NCBI GenBank assembly: GCA_965276955.1
Contig: CBDIBP010000005.1
Span: forward strand, 37,658 to 101,657
Direction of reading: 5' to 3'
From: JABDEZ01 sp965276955
Lineage (GTDB): Bacteria; Bacteroidota; Bacteroidia; Chitinophagales; Chitinophagaceae
DNA: 64,000 bases
In this document: positions 1 through 10,234 of the stretch, in pieces
Layout of the letters: each line of letters begins with the position of its first letter
How positions within the stretch are numbered: the first letter of the stretch is position 1
Translations under genes and position numbers: made by a program
Notes under the pieces: generated by a model
The model's input: the letters and a program-made list of their open reading frames with translations, nothing else
What the model was told of the DNA's origin: nothing
Databases searched by the model: none

Positions 1-1
1 C

Positions 2-865
2 CAACAGATGTCGGCATCTGAAAAAGAAATTCACAAAGCATTAAAGGAAATAGTTAGTACCTACTCTAATACCCTGCTGCGTGGTAAAGCGCTGATGATG
101 GAGCGCGGAGTAGCAACAGGTGTGCTTGAGAAATATTTTAAACAAGTATTGCAACGTGACCGCCAGGAATTTATAACAAAAAGGATAGAGGGTAAAGAAG
201 GAGCGTATAAATTGAAAGAAGACCCTACGCACTTCTTACCCATACCAGATAAGCGCAAAGAAGAGATATACGCAGGGCTAAGGCCGTTGCTAAAACAGAA
301 CAAGCATTTTTCAGGTCTTACATTTCTCGATGCAGCGTTTCGCATAGCAGGCACCGGTAGTTTAGGTTTGCACCGCTATTGTGTGCTGTGCCACAACAAG
401 AATAACGATAAATATTACCTGTTGGATGTAAAAGAAGCCAGGCAAAGCTGCTACAGGGATGTTAGCGACCGGGAACAACCAAAGTTCAAGAGCGATGCCA
501 ACCGCATTATTTACGCAGAGTATGTGATGCAATTCAGCCCTATCAACTTCCTTTCGTCTGTAAAGATAGAGGGTAAGTGGTTTGTGGTGAAAGAGCTGCA
601 ACCAATGATAGATAAAATGACCATAGAGAGTTTTAAGGATGACTTTTCCACTTTTAGGGAAGCAGCTCTTGACATGGCACCCCTTCTTGCTTACGACCAA
701 CTGCGCAGTAGCGGTTACAATGGTGCATCTACCGCTGACGACCTGATACGCTTTGCACATAAACAGCAGTGGCAGGCAGACATAGTAGAACTTAGTAGCG
801 AGCTGGCAGAAAATAATCTACAGTATTATAATAAATTTCTGAAAAGTGATTTTAGAAGGCAATAA
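2..865 (+). CDS. DUF2252 family protein, 3' part (gene begins upstream of window)
   Basis: The frame is open to the left edge of the window. The first ATG is at base 8, but DUF2252 proteins are usually 400 residues or more, so the N-terminal third is probably outside. The visible 285 residues carry the family's central RIAGTGSLGLHRY stretch (about residues 112-124) followed by a YYLLDVKEA segment, which resemble the kinase-like fold proposed for this family. The substrate and role are not known. No signal peptide or membrane segment is visible in this part. The gene ends 359 bases before the large secreted-protein gene and is probably not co-transcribed with it. The family call is fairly secure; the start is not. 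Confidence 0.8.
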   Translation, partial: QQMSASEKEIHKALKEIVSTYSNTLLRGKALMMERGVATGVLEKYFKQVLQRDRQEFITKRIEGKEGAYKLKEDPTHFLPIPDKRKEEIYAGLRPLLKQNKHFSGLTFLDAAFRIAGTGSLGLHRYCVLCHNKNNDKYYLLDVKEARQSCYRDVSDREQPKFKSDANRIIYAEYVMQFSPINFLSSVKIEGKWFVVKELQPMIDKMTIESFKDDFSTFREAALDMAPLLAYDQLRSSGYNGASTADDLIRFAHKQQWQADIVELSSELAENNLQYYNKFLKSDFRRQ

Positions 866-1224
866 ACTAATATATAATATTATTTTATTGCCTTAAATAC
901 TAATCACTGCTTCACATATATATTGTTTATATGAAAATATTGTTTTATTGAACGTTAAAATACCTATTGGTTTATTTTGGTAAACAGTTCAGTATCAATA
1001 TTTTGAACAAATGCTCTTTTTGCCCTAACTTTATTATGTATCAATACGTCATAAATTATCAGGGTAGGAGTATCCTCTTTAATTGAAATCAATTGTAAAG
1101 AATTTGTTACAATTAAAAACACTTTTGTTGTTAAATATTAATTATCTTTCGTTTTAGATCAACTAACTTAAAAGATCTACATGCGTTAGTATTTAGGTCA
1201 TTAATGCAAATTATTTAATCGTCT
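866..1224. other. AT-rich intergenic region
   Basis: This gap separates the DUF2252 gene from the giant secreted-protein gene and must hold the latter's promoter. A near match to the Bacteroidota -7 element (TATCTTTC, 1143-1150) is present, but the nearest TTG (1125-1127) lies only 15 bases upstream of it, so I do not call a promoter. No RNA gene or convincing small frame was seen. Confidence 0.5.
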
Positions 1225-4200
1225 ATGAAAAAAGCATTTACCTTATTTCTGCTTGTTGCAGCGTTGTTAGGCACTTCTTCGCAAAGTAATGCCCAGGTAC
1301 TTAATGAAGGTTTTGACTCTGCATCAACCATGTTCTCCAAACCGGTGGGCTGGACCGATAGTATCTTCAACTTTATAAATGCAGGTACCTCATATTACCC
1401 GTATGGTTACCCCACCTGGCTAACCGATATTAGTTATAGTTGTTCGTGGCCAACTACAATATCTATAGCCGCATGCGGCAGTAGCTATACGCGCTATGGG
1501 TATTATCCCTGGGGTACCTGCTCTACCCCTCACCCTGGTCCGTATGGAACGATGGTAGGATATGGATATAATTATTATGGTCCTACAGTACATACTACTC
1601 AGCCGGGTGCCTGCTATAATTCTGGTATGTTGACATACGGTATGTATTATAATACACTTTATCAAAGTTATTATCAAAATTTGTATTCAACACCAAATCC
1701 GTTAACTAACGTAACTGCGGAGATAGCTACGGCGAAGATGAATTTAAGTTCTTTTTTCCCGTCTACTGGTGTGGGGTCATTCAGGCTTTCTTATTACATA
1801 TGGAACTACAATAGCACTACCACTACCAACTATAATGAAGGTATGGTAAATGTTTATGTTAATAATAGTCCCTGGAGTGCAGGTGGTGTTCTTATCGACT
1901 CTTTCCAGTGGGCCAACAATACATTGAGCTCTGTCTCATCATCATGGGTATTACGCCAATCATTCCTGCCCGCGCAATTCAATACCAGCAGTAGTGTTTA
2001 TATAATATTCAAGGCTCACGGCGATGACCAGTTCCCAGTTGCCAATACCTCACATTATTATAATTACTACAATCCATTTATGGATGACCTGCGTGTGGAC
2101 TATATACCACCTTGTGGCAAACCTACAGCGCAGCCTACCAATCTTACCTTTTCAAGCAGCGCATCTATTGTACAAGGTAGTTTTACTGCCGCCAGCCCTG
2201 CCCCAACCGGTGGTTATATAGTGCTGCGTTCTGCAGGGCCACTGCAAGGCGTGCCGCAGGACAATTATATTTATACTGTGGGCAATACCATTACTAATGG
2301 TACTGTAGTATCCATCAGTAATGGCACTACATTTACGGATGTAAGTCTTACACCAGGTACTAATTACACTTATACTGCGTTTGCAATTTCAACAGGTCCT
2401 ACTTGCTCTATAACCTACGATACAACTTTGGCCTCATCTGCCGTGCCATATGGCAATACAGGTAATATAACTACTGGTAGTACTAATATATATACATGGA
2501 ACCAAAGCGTATCGGGCAACTACCAAATACCTACAAACTGGACGCCATCACGCATCGTGCCTGACCCTACCGATATATTGGTATTTGATAATGGGGTATC
2601 TGATACAGTAACTAACGTGAAAGGTGAAGGTATAGGGCAGATGAACATTGCCAACAACACACAGGTACACTTTCGTGCCAATGCAAGTGCTATTACCTAT
2701 ACTGCCAATATAAATGCGGTAGCTGGTGCTACAGGTATCAATATCGCAAATGGTTCGGGCTTAATAATAGATGGCGCTACATCGGCATTGAACCTTGTAT
2801 TTGGTAATGGTTCTGTACCAACAATAGCAGGTAATCTTGAGGTGGCCAACACCGCGGTTGTCAATACTATCAATTTTAGTAACGCAGTGACCACTATATC
2901 CTCTACCGGACAGCTTGCAGCAGGTGGTTCTGCTAATACCGATCCATTCTCTACAGCAACAGCTACCAACCTGATCATCAATGGTACCTTCAATCATAAA
3001 TATACTACAGTTGGCGGTTTTGTGCCTATTGCTACGTGGAGCCCAGGCTCTACACTGCTGATATCAGGATATACTACGGCAACTGCGGGACCTGCAAGTA
3101 CAGGTCTGGCACAAACATTTGCCAATTTTGTTTATAATGCATCTAATCAAACTTCGGCGGTTAACTGGGCCGGAGCTCCAATGACCGTTACCGGTACTAC
3201 TAACGTTACTTCTACAGGTAGTGGTAGTTGGGTATTGGCTGGTACACAAGGGTATATTTATAATCTGAATAATTTTGTACAAGCAGGCGGTACAGTAGAC
3301 CTTGCAAGCGGAGCTAATGCTACTGCTGCCCAAGTAGTAAATATAAAAGGTACATTGAACCAACTTGGGGGTATCATCAAAAGCTCAGGAATAGGTACAA
3401 CCCAGCCTATACTTTACTTTAGTGGTACTACGGGTCAGCAAAGTGTTACGCTTAGTAATTCTCCTGCTGGACCAATTGTTTACCGTGTGGGTAATGCTGC
3501 CGGTATTAACCTGATAGGTATCAATACCATGGGATCAACACCTATCTTGTACATCAATAGTGGTGGTGGTGTGCGTATCTCTACTACCAATGCTAATCCT
3601 ATCAATACTTCATTGTTATTGCAATATGCTACAACTAATTCAACCCTTACATATGATACGTCTGGCAACATTACTGCTACAACAGCAGTGTGGCCTACAT
3701 CTACACCCCCTTTCAATGTAGTGATCAATGTGAATACAGGTAATGCTGTTAAGGTTCCGTTCAATGCTACCATTCCAGGAACGCTTACATTCCTCTCTGG
3801 TGATATAGACATGAGCACTTATAATCTTACTGTTGGTAACAACACTTTAGCCACGAACCTGGGATCTATAGTAGAACCAATAGCTGGTAGTGCATTTATT
3901 AATGTACTGGGCAATGGTAATGTCCGGCTTACTACAGGGTCTCTTACCCGTTGGTTTGGTACTGCAGGTCTGCCAATAGCCGCAACTTTCCCTAACTCTT
4001 CTACCGGTCTTACCAGTCAGGGTTATTTCCCTATATCATATGGAGCTTCTAACAGGAACGTATATATATACTTTAGTTCCAACAACGCTTTAGGTGCAGG
4101 TGGTACTATTACGGTTACCCATAATCCAGCAACAGGTACATCACTGCTCACCCCTGCAGTAGTAGATAATACGCCACCAGCATATACTATGCAGGTGCGT

Positions 4201-7200
4201 ACCAACGCTTCATGGTCATTTACGGCTTCAAGCCAACTAACGCTTATAGCCGGAGCTTCTCTTGCAGTGAAAACTACAGCAGGTAACCTGATCAATCCTA
4301 TAAACGTTTCTCAATTGCGCATGACGCACCTTACAACAGACCCTGGCGCGAATGGCGGTGGTGGCGGCGGCGCACCTAATTTTACTGCGACCAGAAACAC
4401 GCTGCAGATAACAGACCTCACCGGCACTCCATGGTATGTGAGTGCAGCAAGTGCAGATATTGCTACAGGTACAAATGGTGTATATACGGCGATAACAAAC
4501 GGTAACTGGACCACGGCGAGTGCCTGGGATATAGGTGTAGTGCCTACAGCTGCTAACCTGTGCGTTATTAACCCCGGTGTGACCACTACGGTAAATACTG
4601 CGACAAGTGCTGCTAAAGCGCTAACAGTACTTGGTACATTGAATGTGAATACTGCGGCCACTACACTGAACGTAGACAGCCAGTTGATAAACAATGGTGT
4701 GGTAAACGTTAACGGTGGTACTTTACTTACCAATACTAATGGTACAGCTAATGCAACAACGTTAGCAAGTTTTGTAGGTATCTATAACTATGGCAATTTC
4801 ACCATGAATGGTGGTACTGTTACAATGGGTCCTCTAAACGGTGGTAACAAGCCATTTCAAAACTTTGGCGGTCTTACGGTAGGTACGGGAACCATGACAA
4901 TAAATGGTAGCTTCGGATCTTTACCAGGTTCTTATTTTACGCAGACAGGTGGTAATATAGTAGTTGATGGTAATGCCGGTGGCAACCCTTTACTTAGTGT
5001 TCCACATGGCCGTGCAGTGTTTAGCCTTTCAACTCCGTTACTTAACCTTTGGGGTGGTAATGTGACCATTGTTGACCCGCATGCAGATACAACTTATAAT
5101 AATGCCCTTGCCTTGCCGTATACATTTGAATACGTAACTGGTGTTAGTGCCTTATATAATGACTCTTCAGCACACACATTTACTTTTGGTAATGGTTTGT
5201 CTACCGACCCGGCAGGTAGTGCAAGAGGCTTCTTTGTGAGCACTGCCAGTAATGCAGGTGTATTTAACTTCAGCAATATGGTAGTGAATGGCCCTGGCGG
5301 AACCAACAGGGAAATAACACCTGCCGCCTCGCTGGGTATACAGAATTCACTTATTATTAATAATGGTGGTGAATATAGAATGTCTGGTCATGACCTGGTA
5401 TTTAATGGTAATCTTACTGTAAATACAGGTGGTAAATTATCTACCGATGATGCGAGTGCACTTACATTTGGTCAGCTTAAATTTGTAGGCACCAATACAT
5501 CTGCTACAGTTAACCCTGCCACACCGGTGGTTCTACCACAAACAGTAAGCGGGACAGGTATATTTACAAATCTGACCACAAATACTGCCAACCTCGGCAA
5601 TATAAAAGTATTAAGTTCGCCGTATGTAGTATTTAATACCGGTTCAAATGTTATCTTTCCAAGTACTGATATGCTGACGTTCACTCCGGTGAATAATGTG
5701 CCAAGCCGTATCATCATGGCTACCGGTAACCTAGCAGAGACTGGCGCTTCCGCTTCATCAAACAATGCGAGTGCTACTAATGGATGGGTAATGGGTGGCT
5801 ATCAGAAGTATGCTGCTGTAGGCGCTTTGGCTGCAGCCAATTTTACCTACCCTATAGGTGATAGTAATAACTTTACTCCCGTTACATTAACGACCACAGG
5901 CTCTGTTCCTAACAACATACTAACAGCTGGTAACATAGCTGTAAGTACAAAAGGAGGATATTCGATCAATTTGCCTTTCTCAACATTCAATCCTGCGAAA
6001 GTGCTTAATCGTACCTATACTATAACCACTTCTCCAAGTCTTGTCTACTCGCCTTCTTCTATCTCTATCAAGTTCAACTGGATGCCTACGGATATCGCAC
6101 CAGGTGCTAATTATCAGAACTTTAAAGTGGGGGTAAATCCTTCAGGTACTACGTGGTACTATCCACATGCAGGAACTGGCGCTGCAACAAGCATTACTGA
6201 GGACTCTTTAGCAGTAACCGGCCTTGCAGGTACTTACCAGATAGGTGAGGCTTGCCCTCCAACGGTTATTACACAACAGCCAGCAGCTCCTGGTGGTTGT
6301 ATAAATGCAGGATCTATACTTATGACGGTTATAGCTACGGGCGCAAATCTGCAGTATCAATGGTATCACATAGGTACACCTGGCCCACTTGTTAATAACG
6401 GTGCGATAGCCGGTGCCAATAGCTCTTCTTACAGTAAGCTACTGCCATCGTATTCTGATTCAGGCACTTACTATGTAGTAATAACCGGCGCTTGTGCTGC
6501 ACCAGATACTTCGGTTAAAGTAAAATTCATACCGGGTTCAGCGCCACCGATAGTTGCGCAGCCGCTTTCTTCAGCAGTATGTTTTGGATATCCAACATCT
6601 ATAAGTGTAACTGCTATTAACGCACTTACATACAGGTGGCAGAAAAATAATGTGGATATACCTTCAGCACCCAATTCCAATGTCTATAATATCAATAGCA
6701 TCAGCGTTCTTGATACAGGTAGGTATCGTGTAATAGTGGGTAATGGTTGTGCTACAGCAGATACCAGCTTTGTTGCCTACATAAGTTTACTGCCGTTGCC
6801 ACAGGCTACTATCACAACTAATACACCATTAGCATTTTGCCAGGGTGGCAATGTGTCTCTTGCAGGTACTATAGGTACTGGTTATACTTACCAATGGCAA
6901 AACGACGGTACTAATATTACTGGTTTTACAAATAGTGTTTACACTGCGATAACCCCAGGTAGATATACAGTTGCAGTGACCGATGTAAACCATTGTACAG
7001 CTATTTCTGCTCCAGATTCTGTGACTGTGTTCCCTTCACCAACAGCTAATGCTTCTCCTCTAAGCCCTACTACATTCTGCTCAGGAGGCAGTGTGGGACT
7101 TGTGGGCTCTACCAGTGGTACCACATACCAATGGCAGATAGGTGGTGTTAACATACCAGGTCCTGCTGCTACACAGCCTCAGTATAATGCTACAACAAGT

Positions 7201-8232
7201 GGTAACTATAGTCTATTCGCTACAGACCTGAACGGTTGTACCGGTACGTCTTCTGCTATACAAGTTACAGCACTGACCGTACCATCCGGATCACTTATAG
7301 CTTCGGGTCCTACATCAATATGTGACAGCAGCAATGGGGTAACATTTACCGCACCATCTGGCAGCAACTATACTTACCAATGGTACAACGGCACCGCACT
7401 GATACAAGGTGCAACCAACAGTTCTTATAATGCTAATGCCAGTGGTAATTATTCTGCAGTGATCTCTAATGGTTCATGCAGCTATACAACCCCTGCTGTG
7501 AGTGTTACTTCATATCCATTGCCTGCCAACGTTATATCTACTACTTCACCACTTACGTTCTGCCAGGGTGGAAGTGCTGTATTGTCTGCAGGTACAGGTA
7601 TCGGTCTTACTTACCAATGGCAGATGAGTACTGATCTTGGTGTTACCTGGAGTAATGTATCGACTGCATCTTCCTACACAGCTACTGCAAATGGCCAATA
7701 CCGTGTTATTTTCACGAACGCAGGCAACTGTTCAGAGATCACAAATCCGTTGACCATCCAGGTCAATCCTTTGCCATCACCTACTATCACTGCTTATGAT
7801 GGTGTACTCAGCACAGCATCCGCTGCCTCTACCACTTACCAGTGGTATAAAAATAACCAGCCAGTAACCGGTGTTACTACTTCAAACACATACACTACAA
7901 GCTCTAACGGCGTATATACGGTGTATGTAACGAATAACAATGGTTGCAGCAACATGTCGCCAGCGTTCAACTTCCAGGGTACCGGTGTTAGTAAGGTGGC
8001 AACACAAAACATAAGGATCTATCCAAACCCTGCACGAGATGTTGTATATATTGATGCTCCATTTACTGTTAACGCTTCAATAAACAGTGTTGATGGTAAG
8101 GAAATATTCAGCCAACCTAACGCTAAGAGTCTTAACATATCAGGTCTTGCAAATGGCATCTATATGATCAGGGTATCTGATGCAGATGGCAACTTGATAT
8201 CTGTAGAAAAACTGGTGAAGGCTGATAACTAA
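1225..8232 (+). CDS. Giant secreted surface protein with Ig-like repeats and T9SS type A sorting domain
   Basis: This 2335-residue protein starts with a clear signal peptide (Met-Lys-Lys-Ala, hydrophobic core, cleavage after about residue 23, NAQ). Residues about 25-295 form an unusual Tyr/Trp/Ser-rich adhesin-like region. A fibronectin-like stretch follows (about 296-410), then a long Thr/Asn/Gly-rich repetitive part likely to form beta-solenoid or beta-sandwich units. From about residue 1680 there are several Ig-like repeats with recurring CQGG and TYQWQ motifs. The last 75 residues (IRIYPNPARDVVYI onward, ending in VEKLVKADN) match the type A sorting domain of the type IX secretion system. 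It is therefore expected to be exported and attached to the surface or released. Its ligand is unknown; adhesion is inference. A strong hairpin follows the stop. Confidence 0.9.
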   Translation: MKKAFTLFLLVAALLGTSSQSNAQVLNEGFDSASTMFSKPVGWTDSIFNFINAGTSYYPYGYPTWLTDISYSCSWPTTISIAACGSSYTRYGYYPWGTCSTPHPGPYGTMVGYGYNYYGPTVHTTQPGACYNSGMLTYGMYYNTLYQSYYQNLYSTPNPLTNVTAEIATAKMNLSSFFPSTGVGSFRLSYYIWNYNSTTTTNYNEGMVNVYVNNSPWSAGGVLIDSFQWANNTLSSVSSSWVLRQSFLPAQFNTSSSVYIIFKAHGDDQFPVANTSHYYNYYNPFMDDLRVDYIPPCGKPTAQPTNLTFSSSASIVQGSFTAASPAPTGGYIVLRSAGPLQGVPQDNYIYTVGNTITNGTVVSISNGTTFTDVSLTPGTNYTYTAFAISTGPTCSITYDTTLASSAVPYGNTGNITTGSTNIYTWNQSVSGNYQIPTNWTPSRIVPDPTDILVFDNGVSDTVTNVKGEGIGQMNIANNTQVHFRANASAITYTANINAVAGATGINIANGSGLIIDGATSALNLVFGNGSVPTIAGNLEVANTAVVNTINFSNAVTTISSTGQLAAGGSANTDPFSTATATNLIINGTFNHKYTTVGGFVPIATWSPGSTLLISGYTTATAGPASTGLAQTFANFVYNASNQTSAVNWAGAPMTVTGTTNVTSTGSGSWVLAGTQGYIYNLNNFVQAGGTVDLASGANATAAQVVNIKGTLNQLGGIIKSSGIGTTQPILYFSGTTGQQSVTLSNSPAGPIVYRVGNAAGINLIGINTMGSTPILYINSGGGVRISTTNANPINTSLLLQYATTNSTLTYDTSGNITATTAVWPTSTPPFNVVINVNTGNAVKVPFNATIPGTLTFLSGDIDMSTYNLTVGNNTLATNLGSIVEPIAGSAFINVLGNGNVRLTTGSLTRWFGTAGLPIAATFPNSSTGLTSQGYFPISYGASNRNVYIYFSSNNALGAGGTITVTHNPATGTSLLTPAVVDNTPPAYTMQVRTNASWSFTASSQLTLIAGASLAVKTTAGNLINPINVSQLRMTHLTTDPGANGGGGGGAPNFTATRNTLQITDLTGTPWYVSAASADIATGTNGVYTAITNGNWTTASAWDIGVVPTAANLCVINPGVTTTVNTATSAAKALTVLGTLNVNTAATTLNVDSQLINNGVVNVNGGTLLTNTNGTANATTLASFVGIYNYGNFTMNGGTVTMGPLNGGNKPFQNFGGLTVGTGTMTINGSFGSLPGSYFTQTGGNIVVDGNAGGNPLLSVPHGRAVFSLSTPLLNLWGGNVTIVDPHADTTYNNALALPYTFEYVTGVSALYNDSSAHTFTFGNGLSTDPAGSARGFFVSTASNAGVFNFSNMVVNGPGGTNREITPAASLGIQNSLIINNGGEYRMSGHDLVFNGNLTVNTGGKLSTDDASALTFGQLKFVGTNTSATVNPATPVVLPQTVSGTGIFTNLTTNTANLGNIKVLSSPYVVFNTGSNVIFPSTDMLTFTPVNNVPSRIIMATGNLAETGASASSNNASATNGWVMGGYQKYAAVGALAAANFTYPIGDSNNFTPVTLTTTGSVPNNILTAGNIAVSTKGGYSINLPFSTFNPAKVLNRTYTITTSPSLVYSPSSISIKFNWMPTDIAPGANYQNFKVGVNPSGTTWYYPHAGTGAATSITEDSLAVTGLAGTYQIGEACPPTVITQQPAAPGGCINAGSILMTVIATGANLQYQWYHIGTPGPLVNNGAIAGANSSSYSKLLPSYSDSGTYYVVITGACAAPDTSVKVKFIPGSAPPIVAQPLSSAVCFGYPTSISVTAINALTYRWQKNNVDIPSAPNSNVYNINSISVLDTGRYRVIVGNGCATADTSFVAYISLLPLPQATITTNTPLAFCQGGNVSLAGTIGTGYTYQWQNDGTNITGFTNSVYTAITPGRYTVAVTDVNHCTAISAPDSVTVFPSPTANASPLSPTTFCSGGSVGLVGSTSGTTYQWQIGGVNIPGPAATQPQYNATTSGNYSLFATDLNGCTGTSSAIQVTALTVPSGSLIASGPTSICDSSNGVTFTAPSGSNYTYQWYNGTALIQGATNSSYNANASGNYSAVISNGSCSYTTPAVSVTSYPLPANVISTTSPLTFCQGGSAVLSAGTGIGLTYQWQMSTDLGVTWSNVSTASSYTATANGQYRVIFTNAGNCSEITNPLTIQVNPLPSPTITAYDGVLSTASAASTTYQWYKNNQPVTGVTTSNTYTTSSNGVYTVYVTNNNGCSNMSPAFNFQGTGVSKVATQNIRIYPNPARDVVYIDAPFTVNASINSVDGKEIFSQPNAKSLNISGLANGIYMIRVSDADGNLISVEKLVKADN

Positions 8233-8588
8233 AATTAGCTGCATCATCTTTAAATAGGAACAGGGTAACCATATGGTTACCCTGTTCCTATTTACACTAT
8301 ACTCTGGAATGATATAAGTATTCTTGACGGATAGTTTTGTAGTTGAAAAGAGGTGGTAGTTGTGGTGATTGTCCTGTAGGTTGTATAGCATTCGTCAGCA
8401 AATAATTATTGCACCCTACTAAGTTCAATGTATCATGGATGTCGGGAAATGATTCTAACCTGAAAATTGATGAAAGTATTGTGGGCACAATGACTTGCAA
8501 TAGGTAAGACTATTATTGGAATAAATAGCACATGGGTGGATATTGTATTGTGTATTTAATACAATAATGATCGACAGTAAGAAAAGTA
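8233..8588. other. Intergenic region between converging genes
   Basis: This gap holds the 44-base palindrome listed separately, directly after the giant secreted-protein gene. The remaining 290 bases carry only a weak 67-codon minus-strand frame (8297-8500) with no recognisable motif or leader, so nothing else is called here. Confidence 0.5.
8251..8294. terminator. 44-base perfect palindrome, bidirectional terminator
   Basis: Bases 8251-8294 form a perfect inverted repeat centred between 8272 and 8273, with arms reading AAATAGGAACAGGGTAACC and its complement. It lies 19 bases after the stop of the giant secreted-protein gene and before a converging gene. T-rich ends sit in the arm itself, as expected of a terminator that works in both directions. 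Confidence 0.75.
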
Positions 8589-9065
8589 CTAAGGTCTTAT
8601 AATAAAATTGGGAGTGGTAATGTGATTGCTGGTATTACGTGCTCGGTCGGCAATATAGATCTCGTAATTAAGTGTATCACCAAATTTGGAGTGGATAGAA
8701 TCGGGACGGGGTGATAAAAGTGCTGCCAGCTGTTGGAAGATAATAGTGCCTTCGAGACCTTTTGAAGAGTTTTCTACACCTTTATCAATGGTCGGAAAAA
8801 AATACCCTACATAGCCTGTATCGTACCTGCTATCTTTAAGATATATATCGTAGTAGCCTTTGGTGTTATTAGGGTCCACACCTTCATCTGCATCTCCATC
8901 TATAAAGTGAATGAGCATGGTCACTGTGTCATACGGAGAACCTGCTACCACAGAATCTCCCTGGAAGCCTGCTAAGCTTATTTTTGGTATTTTTGACACA
9001 GTATTCTTTTGGCAAGATACTATCAGTATTGGTACTAAGAACAGGATCGCCCAACAACGTTTCAT
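8589..9065 (-). CDS. Small lipoprotein of unknown function
   Basis: I chose the ATG at 9065; an upstream TTG at 9074 is also in frame but less likely. The 158-residue product starts MKRCWAILFLVPILIVSC, a lipoprotein signal with lipobox IVSC and lipidated Cys18, so it should be anchored in the outer or inner membrane facing the periplasm. The mature part contains FIDGDADEGVD, a Ca-binding-like acidic stretch, and a beta-rich pattern seen in many short Bacteroidota lipoproteins. No specific family is recognised. The gene is divergent from the LuxE-like gene, with about 20 bases between start codons. Confidence 0.75.
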   Translation of the reverse strand: MKRCWAILFLVPILIVSCQKNTVSKIPKISLAGFQGDSVVAGSPYDTVTMLIHFIDGDADEGVDPNNTKGYYDIYLKDSRYDTGYVGYFFPTIDKGVENSSKGLEGTIIFQQLAALLSPRPDSIHSKFGDTLNYEIYIADRARNTSNHITTPNFIIRP

Positions 9066-9085
9066 ATAATCCAAAGTTAATTAAA

Positions 9086-10078
9086 GTGTCGCATAATTTT
9101 AAGTTAATAAATACCGAATATCTGGACAAAGTGAATGGAGATAATTTCGAAGAAATCGCTTTATCACTTTTCAGCTATCAGTATGAGAATAATAAACTGT
9201 ATGGGCAATTTGTTCGGGCTTTGAACATTGATGTAGTTACAGTAGACACGATCAGCAAAATACCATTTCTTCCTGTCTCGTTCTTTAAAACGCATAAAGT
9301 AGTAACTGGCTACCACGAGCACTTTTCTTATGTCTTTGAAAGTAGCGGCACAACAGCCGAACTGCCTGGAAGGCATTTTGTAGCAGATGGCCAGCTATAT
9401 GAAGATGCTTTGCTGAAAGGATTTACCAATTTCTATGGCGACCCGGCGAACTATGTGATAATAGCGTTATTGCCTTCTTATCTGGAGCGAAAAACGGCAT
9501 CGCTTGTGCATATGGCGAAGGTACTTATGGAAAAAAGCGGACATAAAGATGGTGGCTTTTATCTGAATGAATTTGATAAACTGGCTGATGTATTGAAAAG
9601 ACTGGAAGAGGGACAACAACCTGTGCTGCTTGTAGGGGTTACGTTCGCATTGCTTGATTTTGCCGAAAGATATCCTATGCATATGAAACATACTGTTGTA
9701 ATGGAAACTGGTGGTATGAAAGGCCGCAGAACAGAATGGACGCGCCAACAGGTGCATGAGTATCTGAAACAGCAGTGGGGTATTGATAACGTACATTCTG
9801 AATATGGTATGACAGAATTGCTATCGCAGGCATATGCGAGAAATGCAGGTATATTTGAAACAAGCCCTACTATGCGTGTGCTGGTGCGCGATATCAATGA
9901 TCCATTTGATATTAGAAACAGAGGTACTGGCTGCCTTAATATTGTGGACCTGGCAAATGTATACTCCTGCGCCTTTATTGCTACAGATGATATAGGTACC
10001 ATACATGATAATGGTTTTGAAGTGCTGGGCCGTGCCGACCACAGCGCACTGAGGGGATGCAACTTAATGGTGCTATAA
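9086..10078 (+). CDS. LuxE-like acyl-protein synthetase/reductase family protein
   Basis: About 330 residues resemble the LuxE/acyl-protein synthetase branch of adenylate-forming enzymes. The ESSGTTAELPGRH segment matches the phosphate-binding loop, the HSEYGMTELLSQAY segment matches the YGxTE-type motif, and a FIATDDIGTI stretch lies near the C-terminus. Such proteins activate an acyl group as an adenylate and pass it to a protein or other acceptor; the acceptor here is unknown. The frame is open back to 8984, but that would overlap the divergent lipoprotein gene, so the in-frame GTG at 9086 is the most likely start; this is uncertain. A tRNA gene follows. In related genomes such proteins occur with polysaccharide or lipid genes, which are not seen here. 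Confidence 0.75.
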   Translation: MSHNFKLINTEYLDKVNGDNFEEIALSLFSYQYENNKLYGQFVRALNIDVVTVDTISKIPFLPVSFFKTHKVVTGYHEHFSYVFESSGTTAELPGRHFVADGQLYEDALLKGFTNFYGDPANYVIIALLPSYLERKTASLVHMAKVLMEKSGHKDGGFYLNEFDKLADVLKRLEEGQQPVLLVGVTFALLDFAERYPMHMKHTVVMETGGMKGRRTEWTRQQVHEYLKQQWGIDNVHSEYGMTELLSQAYARNAGIFETSPTMRVLVRDINDPFDIRNRGTGCLNIVDLANVYSCAFIATDDIGTIHDNGFEVLGRADHSALRGCNLMVL

Positions 10079-10093
10079 AATTCTTTTCTTTTG

Positions 10094-10123
10094 TTGGGTG
10101 ATCTGAAAATTTGACTATATTTG
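10094..10123 (+). promoter_or_regulatory. Bacteroidota-type promoter of tRNA-Leu
   Basis: TTG at 10094-10096, a 19-base spacer and TATATTTG at 10116-10123 match the Bacteroidota vegetative consensus (TTG, N19-21, TAnnTTTG) exactly. The tRNA starts 20 bases downstream. Confidence 0.8.
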
Positions 10124-10143
10124 CACCCCACTAACGCAGAAAT

Positions 10144-10227
10144 GCCCGGGTGGCGAAATTGGTAGACGCACTGTGTTCAGGTCGCAGCGTTCGCAAGGAT
10201 GTGCTGGTTCGAATCCAGTCCCGGGCA
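10144..10227 (+). tRNA. tRNA-Leu (anticodon CAG)
   Basis: This 84-base tRNA has a long variable arm. The acceptor stem pairs GCCCGGG (10144-10150) with CCCGGGC (10220-10226), with discriminator A at 10227. The anticodon stem CTGTG/CGCAG encloses the loop TTCAGGT, with anticodon CAG at 10178-10180. The T-loop GGTTCGAATCC is intact. The 3' CCA is not encoded, so it must be added after transcription. Confidence 0.95.
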
Positions 10228-10234
10228 CTTTAGT

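Noticed and set aside
1125..1150. Promoter for the giant secreted-protein gene
   Set aside because: TATCTTTC has one mismatch and the TTG is only 15 bases away, too close for the Bacteroidota consensus.
8297..8500. Possible 67-codon minus-strand gene
   Set aside because: It has no leader, ribosome site or recognisable motif, and it begins within an intergenic region of low coding character.
8984..9085. Longer N-terminus of the LuxE-like protein
   Set aside because: The frame is open there, but it would overlap the leader of the divergent lipoprotein gene and adds residues unlike the family.
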